A stretch of DNA of 64,000 nt from Circinella umbellata (taxonomy: Eukaryota > Mucoromycota > Mucoromycetes > Mucorales > Lichtheimiaceae): the NCBI GenBank assembly GCA_025093555.1, contig JAIWNF010000020.1, forward strand, positions 62,001-126,000. Reading direction: 5' to 3'. The first letter of the stretch is position 1; each line of letters opens with the position of its first letter. Shown here one piece after another: positions 38,957-48,965 of the stretch. Below the pieces are notes generated by a model. That model searched no databases, was not told where the DNA came from, and worked only from the letters and a program-made list of their open reading frames with translations. Made by a program: the position numbers and the translations under genes.

Positions 38957-39889
38957 AATGAAATTTATGATGTAGTAGTAGTTTATGAGTAATTCATTCA
39001 AGTGACTCAATTGTGAAAAAAAAAAAACTATGCGTAGACACATGAGCGTACCTGGCACTTTTTTTTTTTTTATTTATATGGCGTTTTAAATGATAACCCG
39101 TTAACTACAGGAACAACATGAACTTATTACCATTAAAAAATAGAAGGGCTTTGCTTGGTAAACCCATTTCAATAATAATAAATAATAAATAATAAATAAT
39201 AAATAATAATAATCATAATCATAATCATAATAATCATAATAATCATAATAATCATAATAATCATAATAATAATAATAATAATAATATTTCATTATTAAAA
39301 AAAAAACCAACAGTAAAAAAAAACGTTTTTTATAAAAAAAAAATTTGATAATACTTAATTTCCAAAAATTAGTATTATCAAAAAAAAATTGTCAAAAAAC
39401 TCAAGTAGTCAAAAAACTCAAGTATTCTGAGAAGTCTTAAATTCAGAGAAGTCTCACTAGTGGAAGAAACTCATGAAAGCAGAGAAGTGAAGAAAAAAAG
39501 AAAAAAAGAAAAAGTTCCTCCTTTTTATAACTTTTTTTTCGTGACCGTTTTTAAATATTTGAATTCCCGTTGTTGTCACGGGTTTAGGACTGTTAATTGA
39601 TTTAGAATACCAAAAAAACCATACGACATTGCTAAATAAGATAAAAGATATAAAACATAAAAGAATGAATAAAGAAAAATGATAGAAAAAGAACTGTTAA
39701 ACGGTTAAAGAAGTACGGACATCAATCGTTTCATGCCGATCAATGTTATTAGTTTTTGTTTCACAAAGTTACTCCGATATAGCACAGACCTCCTTGTCCC
39801 ACAACTTTTAGTTTGTCGCGGCGTTTAAATTGTTAAATGAAAATTTTTGCGCTGGGGTGACATTGGATTAAGATTCAATTTGGTGCGTG
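38957..39889 (-). repeat. Dispersed repeat, right copy (inverted partner of 6892-7829)
   Basis: Reverse complement of the repeat at 6892-7829, bounded by the same ACGCACCAAATT end at 39881-39889. It carries the ATA/ATC microsatellite at about 39170-39290. It is non-coding; the 39101-39310 frame is an artefact of that microsatellite. Confidence 0.85.
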
Positions 39890-41638
39890 ACGAATTAGCT
39901 TTACCACTCACGTAGTTTTTATATTTTTTTGGTGATAAGGATAAATTGTTTAATAAACCATGATAAATGTAAAAATATACATCATTTTCTCTTCAAGTAC
40001 ACATGATGAAAAAAAAACGATCTATCCTCTTCAAAGGAATCGATGATTGTAATTTTGATGACTTAATGTGATAAGAAGTTACATAGAAATTATTAATCGA
40101 AGTTGAAGATCTCGTAAAAAAAGTATATATGGGCGTGTCAATGACAATATTTTACGTATTTTTGGAATACTTAAAAAAATAATAGGTGCACGTTTTTTCC
40201 AAATTATTCGCGCCAGGTTGAAATAATTTTGCGTCAATAAGATTGGAAATTTTGCACTCGCGTCAGTGATTTTGCGCCAATGGTTATGTGTTCCTAATTT
40301 TGCGCCCAAATTTTTGGGTGAAGTATTTGCGTCAAAGCATTTGCGTTGTCATCTGTACTTCTCCTCTATCAACTTTTACTTTTTTAGAAAACTATTTATA
40401 AAAACAAAAAAATATACAACTGTAACAAAGCTTTTTTTTTTCAAGGTAAGCATCAAAAACTGAATGCGCATGCTTGATCCATCCAATATAAGCATCCTTT
40501 TTTACTCGTTCAAACCATGATGATCAATATAAATGATGAACAATTATTGCTTACCACTATTTTTCCTCATATATTTAATATATATACTGAATCCTTCTCC
40601 TTCATCTCTTCCTTCTTTTCACTATGGTATATCATACTACTCATTCTAATTTCTCTCTTTCGCTATAATTATTTTGTAATACACTTTGTTATCGTAATTT
40701 TCAAATTGTTTATACTTTTAAATAAATATAATTAAATAATAATCTCGCTTTCTCTCTTTTTTTGTATCTTTTTTTTTAGCTTTGTTATTCATTTATTGTA
40801 GTGTTGTAACAGCCAGTATCCGTATCTTGAAAGAGGATGATTTCTATCATATATTGACCACACCGTTCTTCTCTTCATAATTAGATATTTCATTGTGATT
40901 TATTTTGTAATGGTTGTAGATATAACCCTTATTCTTGAGTTTGGCATATTCGAACGCAGCTCTTGCTAGTACATAGCATCGTCAGTTAATTAATCCAATC
41001 GAACAAATGGTGATTCACTTTGGTGAACCATCACCACTTGTAAAGAGAATGTATAGAACTTGCTAAAAGTTAGTCATCGTAAATAAATGTGGTGCACTAT
41101 TTTACAAGAATAAAATAGTAATAATAATATAATAATAATACTTTCCTTAATTACTCATTCAAACCTTGGCTGCATATATTTATGCTCAAGGAGTACTAAA
41201 GTACAACCATTAATAAAAAAGCATAAGCATAACAGCAGTTGTTCCAAGGTTTGACGCTTTCTGTTGTGAGGTTTTGACATGTGAAGCGTGCCAGCTGCCA
41301 TCCATAACGAGATCGGCATCAGTCAAAGACTAATTTCGATAAAAATTTATCGAGTGCTTTTGTGGACGCATTCCTCACGCTTAGGCACGGATCTCCCTTC
41401 AAGATTCATACAAATGAAACGACTTTATTATGCTGCACCTTTAAACTGAAAAACAGCGGGTGTTCTGTGTGGCAGATAGGGCATTCGTCTTCTTGAATTC
41501 CATTTATATTCCACTCAAGGGTTGTCACAGCAACAGAAGCCAAAGAAAAAAAAGACATCCTTCCAGCCAGTGGTTTTTTTAAACCTGTGATTACTTTGTC
41601 GGACAATTAATTAAAACTGGTCTGGCAAGAGAGCAACC
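39890..41638. other. Accessory intergenic region with a TTTTGCG-motif cluster
   Basis: Between about 40195 and 40345 the motif TTTTGCG (often TTTTGCGCC or TTTTGCGTC) recurs about six times in one orientation, resembling the arms of the MITE at 37365-37675. A minus-strand frame at 41406-41606 contains ECPICHTEHPLFF, a zinc-knuckle-like CxxC..H fragment with no wider match. The frame at 40517-40735 is hydrophobic and AT-driven, and I do not support it. Confidence 0.4.
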
Positions 41639-42296
41639 AAAAGCTGTGCCATCCTGCGGTCGTGCCATCCCCCCATAATTTGACTCCGCTGTCTTCGGTC
41701 GCGCCTTACTATCCTACCGTTTTGAAAAGCTGCCCATTGACACTTGATATTATGATATATGAGCTTTATAATAAGATCACATCTGTGTATTTAGATGATA
41801 GATTATTCTTATTTATCAGGTAATACGTAATTAATATCTTTTACTCAAACCCCCTTTACCAATGTAAGTATTACTTTTGGCTAATGGAAGTACATAACAC
41901 GAATGTTAACTTGACTTATACATTATTACAATTCCAAATATGATTTTTGGGAAATAGTTTATCTTATAGATACACATTTATATTATTTTTGAATTTTTTC
42001 TTTAGTAAAAAGATTTAATCAACTTTCGCATTATTTATCATTTTATTTCACCCCTGTTATAATTTCGTACTCTATTTATATAATATAAATGTACACTACT
42101 GAACCAAAAAGAAAAGTATTTAAAACGAAACAAAAGTGCCGGCTTTTTTAACATCATTATATGCTGGAAAATATTATCTATGCAAAAGTACAACTTTCAC
42201 GGCAGGGCAGGGTATCAATGGCACGACCAAGTACAGCGGAATAAAATATACGCAGTCATGGGGGGATGGCACGACCGCAGGATGGCACGACCTTTA
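41639..42296. mobile_element. Non-autonomous DNA transposon candidate with GTCGTGCCATCC terminal repeats
   Basis: The left end (41639-41711) carries GTGCCATCCTGCGGTCGTGCC followed by ATCCCCCCAT and CCGCTGTCTTCGGTCGCGCC. The right end (42220-42296) carries the inverted complement of the same modules in the same order. The GGTCGTGCC unit occurs several times in each arm, as subterminal transposase-binding repeats do. The 658 bp between and including the arms holds no open frame. GC-rich ends contrast with the AT-rich interior. The exact termini and target-site duplication are unclear. Confidence 0.65.
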
Positions 42297-42463
42297 GTAC
42301 CTGCCGTCTGACAATACCACACGGGCCCATTTTTTTTGCACTTCCCAAATTTCTTTTCCTCTTATTCCATAATGCCACCTAAAAGAAAATCGACAACTAG
42401 CCAAGTCAAGAGCAACAGGAAAAGTATCAAAGCCTGTCGCTGGTAAAAGATTAGAAAAACTTA

Positions 42464-43439
42464 ATGTCCATCAACCCAAAATCAAATGTACAAGAAGGAT
42501 TTCTCCTTTGCCCGATCCCCGATTGGCCACTTCCTGCAAAACTAGTCGACAAAATCTCACCAAACAAGATAGTCAAGTGTTCAGCGTCTGTTGCTTTAAA
42601 ACGAATACAGGAAGGAATTCAAGCTGTGCTAAATGCCAATGTTACTGATCAATTTTTCCGATATGCAGAAAACTGTCTTCAATATTCTCGCCAACCTGAA
42701 TTCGAACGATCATTCATTCCAAGAAAAGCAAGACTTGAAGACAAAAATTTGAAAAAGTGGGCGGCGCAATTATTAGAACGTGGCGTAAATAATGCTGGTG
42801 AAATCACTGAACATTCTATGGATCTACTGAAAGATTGGACTTTAATGCATATGAATAGTAGGTATTATTCTATTATTATTACTATTTTTTTTTTCGAACT
42901 TCGTTCAAACTAATAGTATTTCAGATATCTTTTAGAAGGTCAAGAAAACGAATATAGAGAAGATACGCCGCTTGCAGATGAAAGTTTAAATGAATATGAT
43001 TCACTAGAGGTAGGCTAAAATAAGCATGTTATCTTGGGGTTGGGTTGGAATATACCATTTAAAAAGTAAATCATGGGATGTACTAATCAAAAATGCCATA
43101 CAACAGATTTCAGATGACACTGATAATGATGATGATGATGATGAACCACTATTAACTGGGTCGTTATCCAATTATCTTCATTCACCATATAAACCAAAAC
43201 TCATGATCCAACAAATTAATGAAGCCAAGAATCGATACTATATAGCGTTTTCATCAGTGGCGGAAACGTCCATTCATTCACCAACTCGATCAATCTTTCA
43301 TCGATACAAACAACAGCAAGAAAGTTTGGAAACTTTAAAATCGTCACAACCTATATTTAAAGAATTGATAAATCTTTTGGATGAAACGATCGATTTTGAA
43401 GATTTTTCAATGAACGTATGGAAAATGTATGGAGACTAG
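42464..43439 (+). CDS. Hypothetical protein, three exons, unknown family
   Basis: Exons 42464-42857, 42936-43009 and 43107-43439 join in phase to 266 codons. The product begins MSINPKSNVQEGFLLCPIPD and continues with helical segments (FFRYAENCLQYSRQPEFERS, LKKWAAQLLERGVNNAGEI). It then has an acidic linker across the splice junction (DSLEISDDTDNDDDDDEPL) and a C-terminal helical part (KLMIQQINEAKNRYYIAF, LINLLDETIDFEDFSMNVW). Splice sites are AATA|GTAGGT to TTTTAG|AAGG, and CTAGAG|GTAGGC to CAACAG|ATTT. An alternative donor (AAC|GTATGG) near the end could splice into the downstream remnant at 43716-44234. An ATG at 42372 (MPPKRKSTTS) is out of frame and may be part of a lost 5' exon. I do not recognise the family. 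Confidence 0.55.
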
Positions 43440-43715
43440 TTGATATCTTTTAGATATTCAACTATGTCTTAATAACAACTTACCAGTTGTTTAGGCTTTA
43501 CTTCGTAAAGTCCAGAACACCTTCAAAAAATCGAAGATTTTTCTTGGACACCTTCTTCTACAACAATGAAAGAGATTATCGTTTCGATTTCTAGAAATCG
43601 AGATAATTAAAAATTTTAATTTCATTAAATTTTTATTTTATCATATATTATAAAATAATAGATTTTTTAATTACATTGAAAATCTTATTATCATAATATA
43701 TCCGATTAATCTCCT

Positions 43716-44234
43716 ATGGAAACTCTACAAGTTGGGAACCCTCAGCAGCCAAGGACCTTGTTAGGGTGATTTCATTGACACTTACAGATTTTTGGGGGAT
43801 GACAAGTAGAAAAAACTTTGACACGAAGCAAGAGCGATCTTTTTGGGTGGAGACCGTTGTCCCAATGTTCAAATATCTTGCTACCACAGGCAATTTACTT
43901 GTGTTATCATGGTAACCAACAAGATCGAAATATTATTTATTGTTTGGAGGGTGTTATCCATTAAAGGTGATTATACCAATCATAAATTTAAAGGTGTGAG
44001 AGTTTAGTGCATAGCCATTTACAAAGTCAAGTCGTAGCAGGTGTATGGAATAATACAACTAATAAATTGTTTGCGGATATGTTAACACTTCATGTATGCA
44101 CTTTTATTTTTTTTATTATTATACTACTTTACTTTAGGGCACCTCACGGATCTCACATATTCGCATATTCTTTTGTTATAGATGGAATTGCTTATACAGA
44201 AGACTTTGAAAACATTGCTGAAGAGACAACATGA
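43716..44234 (+). pseudogene. Remnant exons of an uncharacterised gene, possibly the 3' part of the preceding gene
   Basis: Open segment about 43718-43912 reads STSWEPSAAKDLVRVISLTL, TDFWGMTSRKNFDTKQERSF and WVETVVPMFKYLATTGNLL. It ends at a potential donor overlapping TGGTAA. A second segment, from MHSHLQSQVVAGVWNNTTNK (44007), splices across a 44 bp intron to APHGSHIFAYSFVIDGIAYT, stop at 44232. From memory the FWVETVVPMFKY pattern recalls a large uncharacterised Mucoromycota family, but I cannot confirm this. The linkage between segments is not intact. Confidence 0.4.
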
Positions 44235-44888
44235 CCATTTAGTTGATGTAAACCAAAAGGAAACTGTCCGATTCTGTCTTCAAAACTCGGGAATCTTGGA
44301 AGCATAAATATTCGATAGGAACTCTCATAATTGTACAAGTCTCAGCAGCATAAAAAGCTAGCTGAGCTTGATGAATAAAAAAAAACTCTTTCTTCACTTT
44401 TCGATTTCTCTTTACTGTATCAATCTTGAACTAAAGGAAACTCTATTATAGACTTGGTCTTAGTCTATGACACAAGTCCATCCTTTGTATTCTACGTACA
44501 ATATTTTTGTTTTAAATAAAATGATAAAGAGATTTAACCTATGATATCACGTATATGTGCTTAGTTTTCAAAAGATTGCAAAATATTTACAGACAATAGT
44601 CAATTGTAGAGCCTTTAACAAAAACATGAGGTTTTTCTATGCAAGTTACAATATACATAAAACACGATGTCTCAGATTTTGCGCCCAAATTATTAGTTAT
44701 CATTTATTTTTTTGGTGAAATCGAATAAAATGAGTGAGTGCCAATTATATCATTTGAATTTTGTAAGCTATGTCATCTTCGGCATGTTACAAACACAATT
44801 GTTAGTATGATACTACTGCATAAATGTATATATAATTAACAGCAATTCATTAAAAGTTACTGTTTAGTTAGCGGTCTACGTAGCTCAT
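44235..44888. other. Intergenic
   Basis: No gene is seen. One isolated TTTTGCGCCCAAATTA occurs near 44677, like the motif cluster at 40195-40345. Confidence 0.45.
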
Positions 44889-45659
44889 TAAACAAAAAAA
44901 TATACAGCTCTCGTTTATATAGATAATTACTAAAAATGACATTTATTTATTATATTGTATAACGTTTTTTCTTTAATGGATATTCAAATATATGTACTTT
45001 TATGTATTATCATGGGATGAGAATTATCATGGGGGTTATTATATTACAAGATATAAATATAGTATTATGATCGTAACAAAAATTATCGATCCGGGGATAA
45101 AAGATAATCGGTTTGGGTTTGATAACACTAGTATCACTGGATGAATCATGCTTTTCTTCAGTGTCAGAAAGACCTTTGATTTCTTTCTTCAAATGACTTG
45201 AGATCGAAGAATTTGCTGACCGCTTTCCGAGAGAGCTTGTGCCCATACTATTGTTGGGACTAGAATGACGACTACCATGGTCGTCCAAAAATAAGCCGTA
45301 TCAAAGTTGATTGAAATCAACACCTTGAATTGAACCTTGGGATGATGAGGAAATCATTGTTACTTTTGATTTTATTTTTTGTGTCTTGTTATATACAATT
45401 TTTTTATGATAGTATAGATAAAGATTCGAAAAGGGAGCAGAGTATTTTAAAGTATTTATATAAAATATTATTATCATGACAACCGCTATTTGATTACAAA
45501 TATATAATTCTTTGATCCAAAGTAAAAAATATGATGCTTTTTTTTTATCCGCACAGGAACAATTTTTATGCACTAGGAATATGATCAGCCATCCAACAAA
45601 TGGTAATAGTAACAATATGTGGCTGTGGGGTCATTCAGATGACAGTGATGGTTACACAG
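44889..45659 (-). repeat. Duplicated segment, copy B (partner 36577-37342)
   Basis: Second copy of the 0.77 kb duplicated segment, in the same orientation as copy A and about 8.3 kb away. The intervening sequence holds the HTH gene, the right dispersed repeat, a transposon candidate and unknown genes. Confidence 0.75.
45010..45357 (-). pseudogene. Small Ser-rich paralogue, copy B, premature TGA at codon 19
   Basis: The frame from ATG at 45357 begins MISSSSQGSIQGVDFNQL. It stops at TGA (45301-45303) where copy A has CGA (Arg), then continues in the same frame through DDHGSRHSSPNNSMGTSS, SANSSISSHLKKEIKG and VIKPKPIIFYPRIDNF to 45010. Apart from that stop the frame is open, and its C-terminal part is longer than in copy A. 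Function unknown. Confidence 0.5.
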
Positions 45660-45843
45660 AGGTCTGGTCTTGATTGGTAGTATTATTAAACAATATGGAT
45701 CTTAACTTTTTCCAATAGGATGAAGTGATATTAGTTTATTTCTTAATCCCACATTACATATCTTCACGACTGCATATCTACAACACTATTTATTATATAT
45801 TATTTAAGTGATACCACCCTTTCTTCTTTTTGTAAAGAAAAAA

Positions 45844-47999
45844 ATGACAGTCGGCAACAACAGTAATAAAAATAATAGTATCATTGACGACACGATTTCA
45901 ACATTGCATACGGGGGATGTAAACGAAACAACAAGGCTTGATTATAACAACAATGTACTTTTGGATCGCAGACTTAAAAATAATGATGCCATTGATACTA
46001 CAAGCAATGATATTATGAATCAACAATTAACAATACTCAATACACAATCAGCTAGAAAAAGTTCACTAGCTAATTTCAACCAAGTCAAACAAAATACAAA
46101 CTTAATGATCCCAATCGCACCATCACAACCACCCAGAAGATACCTTTCTAAAACCAAAGTATCCATGTTACCTGGTAACTCATATCAATGCAGACAAGTA
46201 GACCCAAAAGAATTTCAACGTATAAACCATCCAACTTTATTTTACCATCCATCTCATGTATGGAAAAACGAAAACGATCATCCACAACGATTCGATATCA
46301 TTGGAGGATTACCTTGTGAAGTTGTAGAGCTCATTTTACAAAAATTAAACATCAAAGATAAATTTAAAACATTGGATGTATCCAATGTATGGCGACATAA
46401 AATTTCAGCATGTTCTCAATTGGGATGGTCTAGACTTGAATTGCGTGAATGTGATGTGGATAGAAGTAAACTTGGGATGATTCTACAACAGATTGGTTTT
46501 CATGTGACTTGTTTGCGTGTTTGTTATTTTCAAGAACCTGGTTTTTATGATACAGTCTTTGATGAAATGAGCAACCATAAATTGGAAAAACTTGAAGAAT
46601 TTATAGTGGAATGTACGTTCAATTATACCTATCTATACATATATCTATTGATGATCACCAAAAAAGAAAAAAAAATTGAGACTAAATAAATAGTAGATAT
46701 ATAGGTAGCGACTTTCAAAATATACCAAGATTTATAAATGCCGTTTCAAATGTTGCAAAAACATTAAAAGTAATAGAGATAAAGGCACCATGGGTAGGAA
46801 ATGATCGACACGTGATTCCACTCAAGACAATTCTCACTCTCTGTCCTTGTCTAAAAACTTTACGATATCGCAATTTCGCTATGACTCTCGGATGTCAACA
46901 CTCAACAGAAGAAGAAGAAGAAAAAGAAGTACAACACATCTTTCCTAGTAATATGACATCTAGTTTGACCACGCTTGATATTGAAATCAAACATATGACA
47001 ACTGTCTATCTTGAACAACTGCTTGCTGTTTCTCCCTACCTAACCTACTTAAATCTTATTCTAATGGAATGGGAATCGGATATAGTGGATATGATCCATC
47101 ATCAATGCAAAAGTTTACAACAATTTTGTTTTAATCTCACACCCTATAATGAATCTGATGACAAGGATAATGTATTATCTACTAAAGGGAGTGGTGTTCG
47201 TGATGCATCGATCAAAATTACTTATCCGAATCAATTTGTGTCATTTTTGATGGATCATTCTACAACCATTCGTACACTCGATTTGTCGTTTTCAATGGAT
47301 GATGATGTTGAAGATCAAATAAACGAAATACATGAATGGCGAATGCTACGAGATGCATGTCATTTTAATGAATTGAGATCATTTACAGTCACTATGAACA
47401 ATAGTCTATGTGGCAATCTGGTTATTCCATTACTTCAAAAAGCACCTCATATTCACACATTACGTTTCTGTGACTCTCTCTTACCAATGACTCAAGAACT
47501 TAGAATGACTCCAGAACTAAGAATGACCCTTGTTCACCTACCACACTTGAAAAAACTCGCATTTTCTGGTAACCTATTCAATCATCAAGAAATGCAACAA
47601 CTCTTTCGAATGTTCGCAACTAAAACAAGAGAAGAATCGACATTGGAAGAAGTTGAATTCAGTTGTATTCTTCACGGAGAGTTAAGAATGATTGGCGTTT
47701 TAGAATTGCTTGGGGATATATCATCTCTTTCTTCTATCCTATTGAGTAATATAAAATATTTTCCAGTACAAGAGATGATTCGATTATTTGAAAAACTACA
47801 CCATCATCCTTCGATACGTTCCATTCGTCTTTGTAGAATAGATTGTATAGATGACACAATGCTTTATCGATTGGCTGCTATCAAAGGACTTGAACGATTA
47901 ACTTTGGAATATATGTCAAATATAACACGATATGGTCTAAATACTGCATTTGAAGGATCATTGATTAAAGTAACAACAAAAAAGTGTAAAAATGTATAA
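45844..47999 (+). CDS. F-box/leucine-rich-repeat-like protein
   Basis: Exons 45844-46612 and 46705-47999 join in phase (E-C across the junction, acceptor ATATAG). The N-terminal 150 residues are Asn/Ser/Thr-rich and probably disordered. An F-box follows at about residues 158-195 (FDIIGGLPCEVVELILQKL, NIKDKFKTLDVSNVWRHKI). The rest is a series of LRR-like units with regular Leu/Ile spacing (HVTCLRVCYF, SSLTTLDIEIKHMTTVYL, YLTYLNLILMEW, HIHTLRFCDSLL, PHLKKLAFSGNLFN, SIRSIRLCRIDCIDDTML, GLERLTLEYMSNITRYGL). Such proteins are usually substrate receptors of SCF ubiquitin ligases, binding Skp1 through the F-box and targets through the LRR solenoid. Substrate unknown. An in-frame ATG at 45808 would add 12 residues. 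Confidence 0.85.
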
Positions 48000-48965
48000 A
48001 ACGAGGGGGGAATGAATACACATATAAGTCATTTAGTTCTAGGATTTATGTAAAAAATATTAGAGGACATGTAATAAAATAAAAAAGATAAATAGTTGTA
48101 AAGAGTTATATATCCTATTTGATTCTCTAACATTTTCTTTTTATTATAATAATTATGTACATATTGATATTTGGTTGGAAAACAAAGTGACAGATCAGTA
48201 ATAGTTCATATTTTGATTACGTACTTACTTAGAATTCAAATTAGGGTGATGCAATCTACCATAGGGTTTTCTGCACATCTGATATTTCCTAAAGATCTTG
48301 CAGCAAGTGATTAAAATAGCAACTCATCCATTATGCTTTGGTGGACGATTTGGTATTTCCCTATTGGGATAATGATTCGTAAAAAAAAAACTATACACAA
48401 TTAGCAAGTTATAGTATAGTTTAGTCCCAATCAGTGCAACTCCTTAGCACGTTGAAAGACATATTAGATACATATGATGTCGAGTACATATGGATAGTAC
48501 TTTACCCGATGACTAGGGCTCTCAGATCAAGAATTCGTTTTAAAACGATGGCCTTTTGGTCCCACAGGTGGTATCGTAATAGCGAGCGATACGTAACAGT
48601 ACATAATTTGAGTGAAAAGACGTCAATTTAATGAATAAGTATGCATCGATTATAGCACAGGTATGATAATAAAAAAAAATCTTGAGAATTTAATAAAAAA
48701 AAAAAGAAGAGCTATAAAAAAAACAACATTTTTTGTGAAAAGATTAATAAAAAAAAAAAGGACCAGAGTGGGGTTGTTAATATTATACTAAAAGAAAAAA
48801 AAAAGAGAGAAAAAAAAAGTATATGTGAAAATACTAATACTAATAATAATAATGCGTGGATATACAAAAAAAAAAGTATTCAATATAAGAATTTGTTATA
48901 GAAGCAATTTACAAATAAAAATGGGTTGATGTACAAATATAGAAGAAAAAAAACGTAGTTTTTTT
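48000..48965. other. Convergent intergenic region
   Basis: Lies between two converging genes. The segment at about 48546-48600 (TTTTGGTCCCACAGGTGGTA...TAATAGCGA) is similar to 56965-57010, suggesting a short dispersed repeat. The 48434-48631 frame has no motif. Confidence 0.4.

Noticed and set aside
39101..39310. Tyr-rich 69-codon frame
   Set aside because: It is a direct translation of the ATA/ATC microsatellite in the dispersed repeat.
6892..39889. One 33 kb composite transposon bounded by the inverted 0.94 kb repeats
   Set aside because: The sequence between holds intron-rich housekeeping genes (RAV1, OXR1, VAS1, WDR6, MRPL36) with no transposition genes; independent dispersed copies explain it better.
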